A stretch of 64,000 nt of DNA from Streptomyces pseudovenezuelae (GTDB lineage: Bacteria; Actinomycetota; Actinomycetes; Streptomycetales; Streptomycetaceae), in NCBI RefSeq assembly GCF_001513955.1, contig NZ_KQ948150.1:807565-871564 (forward strand), written 5' to 3'. Positions within the stretch are counted from its first letter, which is position 1. Each line of letters opens with the position of its first letter. This document shows, piece after piece, positions 34,584-43,702 of the stretch. The position numbers and the translations under genes are program-made. Below the pieces are notes generated by a model, which ran no database searches, was not told the origin of the DNA, and was given only the letters and a program-made list of their open reading frames with translations.

Positions 34584-34599
34584 TTGATCCGCGGGTCAA

Positions 34600-35346
34600 T
34601 TCCTGTTGCTGGGGTTCTTCGGGCGCTTGTTAGGGCGGTAGCTGGGGCCGTTCATGATGACCTGGTGGCTGGAGTTGATCAGCCGGTCCAGCAGCGACTC
34701 GGCGATGATTGGGTTGGGAAAGAGCGCGGTACCAGTCGCTGGGCGCCCGGTTGCTGGTGATGATCAGGGACCGGCCTTGCCGTTCGGAGACGAGTTCGTA
34801 GAGGTCGTCGGCCTGCGGTGCGGTCAGCCTGCGCATCGCGAAGTCGGCGAGGATCAGCAGATCGGGGCGGATGAGTTAGCTCATGCGCTTGTCCCAGATG
34901 CGGTCCGCGTGGCCGCCGGCGAGCTCGGCCAGGATGCGGCTGGCCTTGGCGAAGCGGGCGTTGGCGCCCTGGCGGGCGGCTTGGTGGCCGAGGGCCTGGG
35001 CGACGTGAGTCTTTCCGACGCCGACCCGGCCGAACAGAATGACGGACTCGCCGGAGTGGAGCCAGCGCAGGGCCGCGAGGTCACGGATCTGGGCGGCGGG
35101 CAGTTTCGAGAGGCGGTGAAGTCGAAGCCCTCCAGGGTGGCTTGCTGCTCGAACTTCGCTCTGCGCAGGCGCCGTTCGAGAGCGACGGACTCGCGGCGGG
35201 TGATCTCGTCCTGGCACCTGGAGGAAGTCGAGGTGGCCGAGTTCGCCTTTCTGGGCCTGGGGGAGGCGGGCGTCGAGGGTTTCCAGCATCCCGGACAGCT
35301 GCAGCGTCTTGAGCGAGTCACGAAGGGAGGTGGTCATCACGCTCAT
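34600..35346 (-). pseudogene. istB: IS21 helper ATPase (IstB) pseudogene
   Basis: IS21-family ATP-binding helper with clear pieces: MTTSLRDSLKTLQLSGMLE, DEITRRESVALERRLRRAKF, Walker A VGKTHVAQALG (within LFGRVGVGKTH), KASRILAELAGGHADR and APQADDLYELVSERQGRSLI. They lie in several frames, with a stop after KRMS at 34876 and frameshifts near 35110, 35215 and 34720. Dead copy, adjacent to istA debris on the same strand. Confidence 0.85.
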
Positions 35347-35705
35347 AGGGTGGTCTCCCCGGCGTCACCGCGGTCCTGGTCGTCGCGGGCGTCTGGGTGG
35401 GGACGGTGGCGGCGAAAAGGACCTCGGTCCTGTGCAGGTAGGCCGCGGCCCCGGCGTCGCCGGTCTCCGGTTCCGGATCGGTTTCGGTGCCGGCGATCAG
35501 GATCCCCTTGACGGTGCGGTAGCTCGGGCGCTGACCGTGATCGCCCTTCTGCAGAAGGCTTCCAGCCGAGCGTCGCCATACTTCTTGCGCAGCCCGAGTA
35601 CTCCCCGGGCCGCGCGGAGTCGGTACAGGTACAGGGCGTTGATTTCCAGCAGCTGGTCGCTCACCTCCCGGCAGGCATCGCCGACCTGCGAGGCTTGGCC
35701 GCGGC
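35318..35705 (-). pseudogene. istA: IS21 transposase (IstA) C-terminal remnant
   Basis: Reads ACREVSDQLLEINALYLYRL, LGLRKKYGDARLEAFCRRAI, then after a one-base shift SYRTVKGILIAGTETDPEPE and RPPYERDDHLPS. This is the tail of an IS21 IstA transposase, correctly placed before istB and overlapping its start. The catalytic DDE core is absent; the left boundary is near the MFS gene. Confidence 0.75.
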
Positions 35706-35755
35706 ACGGTGTCCGTATGCGCGAACGGGTGCGACGGCATTCTTGGTTCGCGGGC

Positions 35756-37030
35756 TTACTGGGCCAGCGGGTCCGAAGTGGGACGCCATGGGCGGCAGAG
35801 GGCCAGGAAGCAGACCGTCGCGGCCAGCGCGAAGGCGAGCACCGACAGGGCCATGGGCAGGGCGGTGCCCTGGTCGCCGAGACCTGTGAGGGCGGGCGCG
35901 AGAGCTCCCATGAGGAACTGTGCGGTGCCCAGGAGCGCTGAGGCGCTGCCCGCTGCGTGCGGGGCGCGCTGCAGGGAAAGGGCGGTGGAGGTGGGCAGGA
36001 TCATGCCGACCGGGCAGGCCGTGAAGAACAGCGCGCTGGCGATCCAGGGCAGGCCGACGTGCGTGAGGGTGGCCAGGACGACCAGGGCGGTGCCCGCCGT
36101 GGCGAGTACGGCCAGGCCCGCCCCCAGGATGCGATGAGAGGGGAAACGGCCCAGGAGCAGTTTGCCGTTGAGCTGCCCGGTGGTGACCATGCCGACCGAG
36201 TTCAGTGCGAAGAGCAGGCTGTAGGTCTGCGGGGAGGCGCCGTACACCTCTTGCAGGGTGAAGGAGGAGCCGGCGATGTAGGCGAACAGGGCGGCGAAGC
36301 CGAGGCTGCCGGTGAGCAGATAGCCCGAGAAGCGGCCGTCTTTGGCGAGGTCGCCCATGGTGCGCAGGGTGTCGGGGAGCCCGCCGCGCCGGCGCTGGTG
36401 GGTCGGCAGGGTCTCGGTCAGCAGGGTCGCGGTGGCGGTGAGGATGACCAGGCCCAGGACGGTGAGGGTGACGAACACGCCGCGCCAGGAGGTCAGGCGC
36501 AGCAGTTGGGCGCCGAGCACGGGGGCCAGGATCGGGGCGGTGCCGGAGACGAGCATCAGCGAGGACAGCAGGCGGGCGGCGCCGAGTCCGTCGTACAGGT
36601 CACGGACGACGGCCCGGGCGATGACGATGCCGGCGGCGCCCGCCAGGCCCTGGACCAGGCGCATGCCGATGAGGACCGTGGGATTGGGGGCGACGGCGCA
36701 CAGGAGGCTCGCCGCGACGTACACGGTCAGGCCGGTCAGGAGGGGGCGGCGTCTGCCGAGGGTGTCGCTGAGGGGCCCGATGACCAGCTGGCCCAGGGCG
36801 ATCCCGATCATGAAGGCGGTCAGGGTGAGCTGGGTGACGGTCTGTGAGACATGGAGAGCTCCGCTGACCTGAGGGAGGGCAGGGAGATAGAGGTCGATGG
36901 TGAGCGGGCCGAGCGCGGTCAGGGAGCCCAGGATCAGGACGAGGGGCAGACGGAGCGGACGGCGGTCCGGGGACGGCGCGTGGAGGGTGTCTGCTGTCCC
37001 GGCGCTGCTGGTGGGGGAGGGTTCGGACAT
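35756..37030 (-). CDS. Bcr/CflA-type multidrug efflux MFS transporter
   Basis: 424-residue inner-membrane drug:H+ antiporter with about 12 membrane helices. The Bcr/CflA hallmark GPLTIDLYLPALPQ occurs in helix 1, motif A as GQLVIGPLSDTLGRRRPLL, and RLVQGLAGAAGIVIARAVVRD in helices 4-5. An N-terminal 28-residue Ser/Pro-rich tail precedes helix 1. It is the last gene of a minus-strand cluster (MBL hydrolase, propeller protein, NADP reductase, SMP-30-like, exporter) flanked by an AraC regulator. It may export a product or toxic substrate of that cluster; this is inference. Confidence 0.9.
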   Translation of the reverse strand: MSEPSPTSSAGTADTLHAPSPDRRPLRLPLVLILGSLTALGPLTIDLYLPALPQVSGALHVSQTVTQLTLTAFMIGIALGQLVIGPLSDTLGRRRPLLTGLTVYVAASLLCAVAPNPTVLIGMRLVQGLAGAAGIVIARAVVRDLYDGLGAARLLSSLMLVSGTAPILAPVLGAQLLRLTSWRGVFVTLTVLGLVILTATATLLTETLPTHQRRRGGLPDTLRTMGDLAKDGRFSGYLLTGSLGFAALFAYIAGSSFTLQEVYGASPQTYSLLFALNSVGMVTTGQLNGKLLLGRFPSHRILGAGLAVLATAGTALVVLATLTHVGLPWIASALFFTACPVGMILPTSTALSLQRAPHAAGSASALLGTAQFLMGALAPALTGLGDQGTALPMALSVLAFALAATVCFLALCRPWRPTSDPLAQ

Positions 37031-37153
37031 GTCGGTTCCAGGGCTGTCGGGGAGAGCGGGCCGTGCGGACCACTGTGCTGCCGGTTCTGCGCGGGCCGGT
37101 GCCGCGCCGATCGGCGCGGCACCGGCGCGGTGGGATGCGTCCTGCCGGCCGCG

Positions 37154-38094
37154 TCAGCGGCCGAGGCGGGCGATGAGCAGGTTGGGGTCCTCGCCGGTCA
37201 TGTAGGCGGCGCTGGGGACGTACACCTTGGTGCCGTGGACCGCGACGGACGTGGGGGTCTGAAGACCGTCGGCCGGGGTGAGGACGGTGGTGTGGGTGCC
37301 GTCGGGGCGGACGAGGTCGACCTGGTTGTCGTCACGGGCGGCGAGCAGGGTGTCGCCGTGGCCGGTGAACGCGAAGTCGTCGATGAACGGCATGCCGGTG
37401 GCCCGGACCTGGATCTTTCCGGCGGTGCCCTTGGCGGTGACCGGGATACGCAGGACGGTACCTCGGTCGAGGTTGGTGGCCCAGACGGAACCGTGGTGCA
37501 GCTTCAGGCCGTTGGCGCCGGCGAACGTGGTGGGCTCCAGCTGCGTTCCCCTGGCCCAGACGGTGACCTTTCCGCCGCACGCGGGGAGGCGGTAGATGAC
37601 GCCGTGCACGGAGTCCGTGACGTAGAGCTTGTCGGTGTGCTGGTCGAGGGCGAGGCCGTTGGGCAACCCGTCGGCGGGCAGGGCGGCGATACGGTGCGGG
37701 CGGCCACCGGGACGTACGACCCAGACGCCGGTGAGGTCCGCGGTACCGGTGGCGTAGGTGACGTACAGGGTGCCGTCGTCGGCGCGGGCGATGCCCCCGA
37801 CAAACGCCTTGCCCAGGTTGGGGTGTTCGCCTTGGCGGGGGCGGGCAGTGTGGCCAGGACGTGCGGCCGGCTGCCCGGAGTGACGCGGACGATCTGCCGG
37901 GCGAAGGAGAAGGTCAGGTACGCAGCCCCGGTGCGGTCGACGGTGATGTTCTCGGGCTGCTGCGATGCCGCCAGCTGGAAGTGGTTGGTGATGTGCGGCG
38001 CCGAGAGGGGCTGGGTCGCTGCGGTTGCGGTGGTCGCGGAGGCCAGCAGGGCCGCGGTCGCGGAGAGGGTGATCAGGGAGGTACGGACGCGCAT
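37154..38094 (-). pseudogene. Secreted SMP-30/gluconolactonase-like protein with one frameshift
   Basis: A complete gene split by one base. The first part has a signal peptide (RTSLITLSATAALLASATTA) and TQPLSAPHITNHF...ENITVDRTGAAYLTFS. Near 37822 the frame breaks; with one extra G in GCCAAGG it continues EHPNLGKAFVGGIARADDGT, LPNGLALDQHTDKLYVTD and SVAVHGTKVYVPSAAYMTG to the stop at 37154. The repeated strand-turn pattern fits a six-bladed SMP-30-type propeller. No catalytic metal ligands were assigned. It is either a recent pseudogene or an assembly error. It is part of the AraC-linked cluster. Confidence 0.75.
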
Positions 38095-38192
38095 GGGGTG
38101 GTTCTCCTGGTGGGGTTCTGCTGACGGTCCACTGCCGGCCCGTGGGGGTCGCGGGCCGGCAGCGGGGCTCGATGGGGTGCTACGGCTACGGC

Positions 38193-38843
38193 TCAGGGGG
38201 CGACGATCTTGATCGTGCTCGCCCAGCCGTGGCCCACCTCGCGGATCTGCAGAGCCATGTGCAGCAGCTGGAAGCCCTCCAGCTCACGGGCGTGCCTGAG
38301 CGCGCCGACGTCAACCGGGTTCAGCCCGCCGGAGGTGACCAGGTCGGCGACCTGCTTACGGGCGGCCTCGTCGTCACCGGCGATGAAGACGTCGAGCGCG
38401 GTGCCGTTCACCTCGCCGGCGATCAGGGTCGTGGCGAACGTGGTGTTGAACGCTTTCACGACGCGTACGTCCGGTCCGGCGGCCTCGGCGATCTCTTCGG
38501 CGGCCGAGGTGCCCGGGGCGACGACGAGTGCGTCGAGGGAGGCGTCGACGGGGTTGCTGATGTCTACCAACACCTTGCCGCTCAGTTGGTCTCCGTAGGC
38601 GGCGGCGAGCTGCTTGGCGGCGTCGAAGGGGACCGCGAGGACCACGATGTCCGCGGTGTCCACGGCAGATGCGTCGGCGGCGGCGATCCAGCCTTCGCCG
38701 GTCGCCTGCCCACGCAGTTCGTCGACGAGTCGTACGGCCTTGCCGGGATCCTTGGCGGTGACGGTGACCGTGTGCCCGCCCGCCAGAGCCCGGGTGGCGA
38801 TGCCTCGGGCCATGTTGCCGGCACCCACGATGGTGATCTTCAT
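38193..38843 (-). CDS. NADPH-dependent F420 reductase-like oxidoreductase
   Basis: 216-residue Rossmann protein of the coenzyme F420-dependent NADP oxidoreductase family. The N-terminal MKITIVGAGNMARGIATRAL binds NADP phosphate/pyrophosphate, followed by VTVTAKDPGKA. ADIVVLAVPFDAAKQLAAAY, VLVDISNPVD and VVKAFNTTFATTL are typical later motifs. C-terminal GALRHARELEGFQLLHMALQ completes the fold. ATG 38843 is chosen because the fold begins there. It is 38 bp from the upstream propeller gene, so cotranscribed. Whether the partner is F420 or another cofactor is undetermined. Confidence 0.88.
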   Translation of the reverse strand: MKITIVGAGNMARGIATRALAGGHTVTVTAKDPGKAVRLVDELRGQATGEGWIAAADASAVDTADIVVLAVPFDAAKQLAAAYGDQLSGKVLVDISNPVDASLDALVVAPGTSAAEEIAEAAGPDVRVVKAFNTTFATTLIAGEVNGTALDVFIAGDDEAARKQVADLVTSGGLNPVDVGALRHARELEGFQLLHMALQIREVGHGWASTIKIVAP

Positions 38844-38881
38844 GAGAGTGGTGTCCTTTCCTGCGCTGTGTCTGACCGCGG

Positions 38882-39889
38882 TCAGACGTGGACCCGCACC
38901 ACGTTGAACGGGAGCACCGGGTCGGCGATCTGGAACTGGAAGTTGACGATCAGCAGGTCGCATCCGTCGACGGCGGCCGTGGAGGGGCTGTGCATGCCGT
39001 GGCCGTGGACCGTGCGCACGAGTTCGGCCTTGGTGTAGTCGTGGCTCAGCTTCAGGACGCTGATCTGGCCCTCGGGGTGGTCGAGTTCGGTGACGGCGGT
39101 CAGGGTGTTGCCCTTCAGCAGCAGACCGTCGCCGGAGACGCCCTTGGCGCCGGCGAGGTCGATCGGGACGACCTGGTGAGTGCGCAGGTCGACGCGGTAG
39201 AAGGCGTAGTCGTTGTAGTCGGCAAGCAGGACGTAGCGGCCATCGCCGGTGACCACCAGGCCGTTGCCGTTGAAACCGTCGTCATAGACCATCGGGGAGT
39301 GGCTCAGGTCCGTGCCCATGTGGAGCGGCTGCTGGACCTGATTGCTCTTCAGCTCGGCGGCGGTGAGGTGCCACAGCGCGGGGTGGATCGAGTCGGAGAT
39401 GTAGGCGTCGCCGTTGGGGGCGAGGGCCACGTCGTTGAGGAAGGTGTCGGTACGGCCGGTGTCGAACACGTGCAGCAGGGCGCGGCTGCGGGTGTCGTAG
39501 ACGAAGACCTTGCCGGTGGCGCCGCCGGCGACGATGAGCCGTCCGGCCCGGTCGGTCTTCATGCCGGCGACGGAGACGCGCCCGTCCTGGCCGCCGGGCA
39601 GGAACACCTGGGTCGCACTCTGGTGGACGTCACCGCGGTAGATGGTGCCGTCGCTGGTGCTGCCGACGTAGAAGAAGGGCGTGCCCTCCTGGCGTGCGAT
39701 GCCCTCGGGGTAGGTCTTGTCGCCGGGGATGGAGTAGCTGGCGGGCAGCGGTTCGCGGTGATGCCGGGCGGCGGCGTGGGGCGCATCGCCGCCGGAGGCG
39801 GCCAGAGCCGGGGCGGTACCGCCCAGGACGAGGAGGGAGGCCACGGCCACGGCGGCGGCGCGGGGACGGAAGAGGCGGTTGTGGGACAT
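38882..39889 (-). CDS. Secreted beta-propeller (SMP-30/lactonase-like) protein
   Basis: 335-residue exported protein. The signal peptide is residues 1-30 (RPRAAAVAVASLLVLGGTAP, ALAA). The mature part is a propeller of repeated strands: EGIARQEGTPFFYVGSTSDG, GRLIVAGGATGKVFVYDTRS, NDVALAPNGDAYISDSIHPA, NGLVVTGDGRYVLLADYND. Family members are annotated as SMP-30/gluconolactonase-like, often secreted in Streptomyces. Function is unproven; a lactone-hydrolysing or sugar-acid role is possible. ATG 39889 was chosen for the signal peptide. The C-terminal NFQFQIADPVLPFNVVRV is intact. Confidence 0.8.
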   Translation of the reverse strand: MSHNRLFRPRAAAVAVASLLVLGGTAPALAASGGDAPHAAARHHREPLPASYSIPGDKTYPEGIARQEGTPFFYVGSTSDGTIYRGDVHQSATQVFLPGGQDGRVSVAGMKTDRAGRLIVAGGATGKVFVYDTRSRALLHVFDTGRTDTFLNDVALAPNGDAYISDSIHPALWHLTAAELKSNQVQQPLHMGTDLSHSPMVYDDGFNGNGLVVTGDGRYVLLADYNDYAFYRVDLRTHQVVPIDLAGAKGVSGDGLLLKGNTLTAVTELDHPEGQISVLKLSHDYTKAELVRTVHGHGMHSPSTAAVDGCDLLIVNFQFQIADPVLPFNVVRVHV

Positions 39890-40022
39890 GACGGATCTCC
39901 GGGCGTGAGTAAGTGAGCAGACCAAGAGGGCGGTCAACAATGTGGGGCCATGAGCGCAGAGGACGCGGTCCGCGCCGAGTGCCCCGGATCCGTGCGGCGC
40001 GGGCGGCACAAGCCGGCTGCGC

Positions 40023-40802
40023 TCAGTTGCCGGCCGGGAAGAGGGAGCGGTTGGCGATGTCGATGATGAACGGGCCGACATGGGCCGGGTACTTGTCGAC
40101 GATCGCCTTCTTGTACGCGTCGCCGTCGTCGCCGAGCAACTCGCGGGCGTCGTCGAGGTAGCGGCGGATGTCCTGGTAGACCTCGGGGCCGGTGGGGGCG
40201 CCGTGGCCGGCGAGGATCGTGTCGTAGCCGGACTCGGCGGCCAGGGCGTCGACGGCCTGCTGCCAGCCGGTGATGTCGTTGTTGCCCAGGTAGAGATGGA
40301 CATCGTTGTAGACGAGGTCCTGGGCGATCAGGACGCCCTGCTCGGGCAGCTTGATGAGCAGTTCGTCGGCGGCCTCGCCACCGGAAACGGCCTCGAAGAC
40401 GAAAGGGACGCCGTCGATGACCTCGGTGCCAGGGATGATGGCCACAGACGGGGTGAACTCGCTGAGGGGGATGACCTGTCCGGTGGGCAGGTTGCTGTCG
40501 CCGCGGGCGATGATCTGCTCGCGCACCTGGGCCAGCGCGTGGACGGGGACACCGAAGCGGGCGGCACCGTTGTAGTGGTCCGGGTGGGCGTGGGTCACGA
40601 TGAGGCGGTCGATCGGCTTGCCGAGCCCCTGGGCGTAGGCGATGGCCTCGTCGGCGTAGGCGGGCAGCAACTGGGCGTCGATCGCGATGACGCGGGCCGG
40701 TGTCTCGACCAGCTGGGTGGTGGTGTGGAAGGTGTCCGCCGGGGACATGTAGCTGTGGATGCGCACCGCGCCCTTGTCGAGGACCGTGACCGTGCCGTTC
40801 AT
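40023..40802 (-). CDS. MBL-fold metallo-hydrolase
   Basis: 259-residue metallo-beta-lactamase-fold enzyme. The metal motif THAHPDHYNGA (HxHxDH) is complete; IAQDLVYNDVHLYLG supplies the bridging Asp region and ILAGHGAPTG the last His. No signal peptide. ATG 40802 has AGGAG seven bases upstream; the frame to 40901 overlaps the divergent AraC gene start. It is the first gene of the cluster transcribed away from araC. Substrate unknown; MBL enzymes beside lactonase-like propellers may act on lactones or thioesters (inference). Confidence 0.88.
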   Translation of the reverse strand: MNGTVTVLDKGAVRIHSYMSPADTFHTTTQLVETPARVIAIDAQLLPAYADEAIAYAQGLGKPIDRLIVTHAHPDHYNGAARFGVPVHALAQVREQIIARGDSNLPTGQVIPLSEFTPSVAIIPGTEVIDGVPFVFEAVSGGEAADELLIKLPEQGVLIAQDLVYNDVHLYLGNNDITGWQQAVDALAAESGYDTILAGHGAPTGPEVYQDIRRYLDDARELLGDDGDAYKKAIVDKYPAHVGPFIIDIANRSLFPAGN

Positions 40803-40852
40803 GAGGGACTCCTGGAGGTGGAGGCGGCCCTGCGCCGCCTTGACGACCTCCA

Positions 40853-40867
40853 CTTTCGTCGCGAAAG
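40853..40867. promoter_or_regulatory. Candidate operator between MBL and araC genes
   Basis: 15-bp inverted repeat CTTTCG-tcg-CGAAAG in the 97-bp divergent spacer, a plausible site for the neighbouring AraC-type regulator. Confidence 0.4.
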
Positions 40868-40899
40868 CGCAGGCAGGCGAGATACGCTGAAGACGCGGC

Positions 40900-41838
40900 A
40901 TGGTAAATCGAGGACATCTGGAGATCGTGGTGCTCTACAGCGATCCTGGCGGCGCCGACCCTGCTCCGGACGGAGCCATCCTTCGCCTCGACTTCAACCC
41001 GCCCGCGGAACGGGTCCCGGGCTTCGAGATCATCGATCTCGCCACCCTGCACGAGCGACGGAAGCGGCGGGGCCGGCGGCCCGACCTCGTCCACCGGGTG
41101 GACTTCCACACCCTCACCCTGATCACGGAGGGCAGCGGGGAGCATGCGATCGACTTCGTGACCTACCCCGTCCGTCCCGGCACCCTGTTGTGGGTCCGCC
41201 CGGGCCAGGTCCAGCGCTTCGTCCGGCCCGGCACCGCGAACGGCACGCATCTGCTGTTCACGTCGGCCTTTCCCCCGCACTCCAGCAGCGCCGACCGGCT
41301 GGTGAACGAGTGGTACGGGTCAGCGTGCTGGCAGCTCGGCGCGAGCCCCGCGTACGCGGGGCTGTCGACCCTGCTGGGCCAACTGCGGGCCGAGTACGAC
41401 CGCCCGCAGCCCACCGTCTCGGCGGAGATCCTCCAACTCCTGCTGGCCACCGTGCTGTTGCAGATCGACCGGCTGCCGCACCCCGACGGCGGGGGAGACC
41501 CGCGCGCCGGCGGCGAGGTGTACGCCCGCTTCCGCGCCGAGCTGGAACGCTCCTACGCCACCACCCGCCGCGCCGCCGACTACGCCCACCGCCTCGGCTA
41601 CACCGTCAAGACCCTCACCCGCGCCTGCATGGCCGCCACCGGGAAGCCCGTCAAACACGTCATCGACGGACGCGTCGCCCTGGAAGGTCAGCGCCTGCTC
41701 GCCCACACCGATGAACCGGTGGCGACCATCGCCCGCCGCCTGGGCTTTCCCGAACCCACCAACTTCGGCAAGTTCTTCACCCGCCACGCCGGCGAAACTC
41801 CTGGTGCTTTTAGGCAAACCCACCAGCAACAACAGTAA
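40900..41838 (+). CDS. AraC-family transcriptional regulator
   Basis: 312-residue regulator with an N-terminal cupin-type sensing domain (VDFHTLTLITEGSGEHAIDF, VRPGTLLWVRPGQVQRF) and two C-terminal helix-turn-helix motifs: RRAADYAHRLGYTVKTLTRA and VATIARRLGFPEPTNFGKFF, ending HAGETPGAFRQT. It is divergent from the five-gene MBL-propeller-reductase-exporter cluster, which it probably controls. The start at 40900 is close to the divergent gene's upstream region; a later start is possible since the cupin begins near residue 65. Effector unknown. Confidence 0.9.
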   Translation: MVNRGHLEIVVLYSDPGGADPAPDGAILRLDFNPPAERVPGFEIIDLATLHERRKRRGRRPDLVHRVDFHTLTLITEGSGEHAIDFVTYPVRPGTLLWVRPGQVQRFVRPGTANGTHLLFTSAFPPHSSSADRLVNEWYGSACWQLGASPAYAGLSTLLGQLRAEYDRPQPTVSAEILQLLLATVLLQIDRLPHPDGGGDPRAGGEVYARFRAELERSYATTRRAADYAHRLGYTVKTLTRACMAATGKPVKHVIDGRVALEGQRLLAHTDEPVATIARRLGFPEPTNFGKFFTRHAGETPGAFRQTHQQQQ

Positions 41839-42363
41839 GAGCGGCCCTGGGAGTAAAAGTCGAAAGTCGTGGGAGAGGGCTCCGGATCCCATCAGCGACA
41901 GCAGGGTGTCGCTGGTTACTTCCTCACCGCTCGCCGCAACCCAGGGGCAGCGCGACCGCCCGACCCTCATTCGGTCGGGACGGCTGCCACAAGAGAACAG
42001 CGAGCCAAGGTGAAGCTGCCCGGTGGACCGGCTCCATGTTCTGACACGCAAGCCGGCTCCCGGCGCCGCATGGGTGCATGAGCCCTCCTGCATCGTGCTC
42101 ACGGCTTCTCGAGCACCGCCCCCGTCAGCACCGGTCTGTCGGGCCGCGGCTCGGCTTTGAGGTCGGTCAGATAGGCGCGTCGATTCGGTCGGCTCGGTCC
42201 TGTGTCCCGCTCGACATCGCCATCGCGCCGAGCTTTCGGTCACCCGCGAGCGACAAGGCGCACAGGTGCGCGCGGTGCGGAGCGGGCGCCGTCGTCCTCC
42301 CGCGAGCTATGCCGAGCCGTGTTCCTGCGTTTCCCGGCACCGCCGGTCCGCACCGTGAGCAAG
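41839..42363. other. Intergenic region before proA-like gene
   Basis: No recognised gene; frames on both strands are shadows. Promoter elements for the downstream gene lie at its right end. Confidence 0.35.
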
Positions 42364-42376
42364 ATTGTTGAACGAT
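42364..42376. promoter_or_regulatory. Candidate GntR-type operator upstream of proA-like gene
   Basis: ATTGTT-g-AACGAT is an imperfect inverted repeat (one mismatch to ATTGTTGAACAAT) about 55 bp before the GTG start; such sequences are typical of FadR-type GntR sites in Streptomyces. TACGAT just downstream could be a -10 element. Regulator not in the window. Confidence 0.4.
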
Positions 42377-42430
42377 GCTACGATCCATGCTCTCAGGTTG
42401 CTGCGGTATTCGGACAGTGAGAGGAACCCC

Positions 42431-43702
42431 GTGACCAGTGACGAGGACTACCGAGCACCTGCCTCCTTGGATGTCGTGCGTGCCTGCGCCGTCCGAGCCA
42501 AGAAGGGCGGCACGGCTCTCATGGGCGCCTCGGACGCCGGGATCGACTCGGCTCTGTGTGGCATGGCCCAGCGTCTGGGATCGGCGCGGTCGGCTCTCAT
42601 GGCCGCCAACGAGAAGGACCTCGCGGCTGCCGTCTCCGCGGGCATGTCGCCCGCGCTGCAGGATCGCCTGCGGCTGACCGCGCCGCGGTTGGAGGCAATG
42701 GCGGCGGAGCTGCGCACGCTGGCGGACACCGCGCACGAGCCGAGGGACAGGGTTGTGGAGGTGCGCCCCGACGGCCTCACCCTGGTGGAGCGCAGGCGTC
42801 CGGTCGGGGTCATCGGCGCCAACTTCGAGGCTCGTCCGAACGTCACCCTCGACATCGCGTCTCAGCTCCTCAAGTCGCGCAATGCGGGTGTGCTGCGCAC
42901 CGGTTCGGCCGCGCTCGGCTCGTCCCGAGCCCTGGTGGATCTGGTGATAGCACCAGCGCTCGCCGAGGCGGGGCTGGATCCGGATGCCATCCAGCTGGTG
43001 CCCAGCGAAGACCGCTCGGCGGCTTTCGCGCTGGTGGCCCTGCCCGAGCTGATCCCGCTGGTCATCCTGCGGGGGAGCGGCGACAGCACCCGCAACCTCG
43101 GCCAGGAAGGTGCACGTCACGGTGTGCGGACCCTCGCCCATGCCGATGGCGGCGGAGTTCTGTACGTGGACTCGGCCGCCATCGAAGAATCCGCGCACCA
43201 GCTGATCACCGACAGCCTCGACCGCCTGGGTGTGTGCAACCGCCTCAATCTGCTGCTCATCGACCGGCCTGTGTACGAAGAGCGGCTGCCCGGCATTCTT
43301 CAGCTCCTGCACCGCCTGGGCATCACCGCATCGCTTCCCCCGCACACCCATCCGCGCGGATTCGAGTGGGCACTCGACTCGGAGCGTGCGGCCACTGTGA
43401 CGATCGATGCCGCCGACGGTCCGTCGGACGCGGCGCGGATCGCGAACGAGGAGACGTCCGGGCTGGCCGCCGCGATCGCGACCGACGACCCGGCCGCCGC
43501 TGCCCGGTTCATCGACTCTTATGGCGGCTCCGGGGTTTTCTGGAATTCTCCCACGCGACTTCTCGACGGCTTCAAGCTGCTGCGACTGCCAGAGACCGGT
43601 ATCAACATCGACCGGGTCCCAGGTCCGCGTGGACCGGTGAGTTTCCGCGATCTGTACTTGCGGCAGTACGTGGTCGTGCCCAGCGCAGAGAAGTTCGGCT
43701 AG
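42431..43702 (+). CDS. proA: Glutamate-5-semialdehyde dehydrogenase-like (ProA family)
   Basis: 423-residue NADP-dependent aldehyde dehydrogenase-superfamily enzyme; ProA reduces gamma-glutamyl phosphate to the semialdehyde for proline synthesis. Signatures: RRPVGVIGANFEARPNVTLD, NAGVLRTGSAALGSS, catalytic Cys in SLDRLGVCNRLNLLL, and GFEWALDSE / SGVFWNSPTR, ending KYVV-like RQYVVVPSA. GTG 42431 was chosen with GAGAGGA upstream. Length is normal. No proB is adjacent and the sequence looks divergent, so this is probably a secondary copy with a specialised role rather than the housekeeping enzyme. Confidence 0.85.
   Translation: MTSDEDYRAPASLDVVRACAVRAKKGGTALMGASDAGIDSALCGMAQRLGSARSALMAANEKDLAAAVSAGMSPALQDRLRLTAPRLEAMAAELRTLADTAHEPRDRVVEVRPDGLTLVERRRPVGVIGANFEARPNVTLDIASQLLKSRNAGVLRTGSAALGSSRALVDLVIAPALAEAGLDPDAIQLVPSEDRSAAFALVALPELIPLVILRGSGDSTRNLGQEGARHGVRTLAHADGGGVLYVDSAAIEESAHQLITDSLDRLGVCNRLNLLLIDRPVYEERLPGILQLLHRLGITASLPPHTHPRGFEWALDSERAATVTIDAADGPSDAARIANEETSGLAAAIATDDPAAAARFIDSYGGSGVFWNSPTRLLDGFKLLRLPETGINIDRVPGPRGPVSFRDLYLRQYVVVPSAEKFG

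Noticed and set aside
40080..41714. 544-codon plus-strand frame
   Set aside because: Shadow covering the MBL gene antisense and part of araC in another frame.
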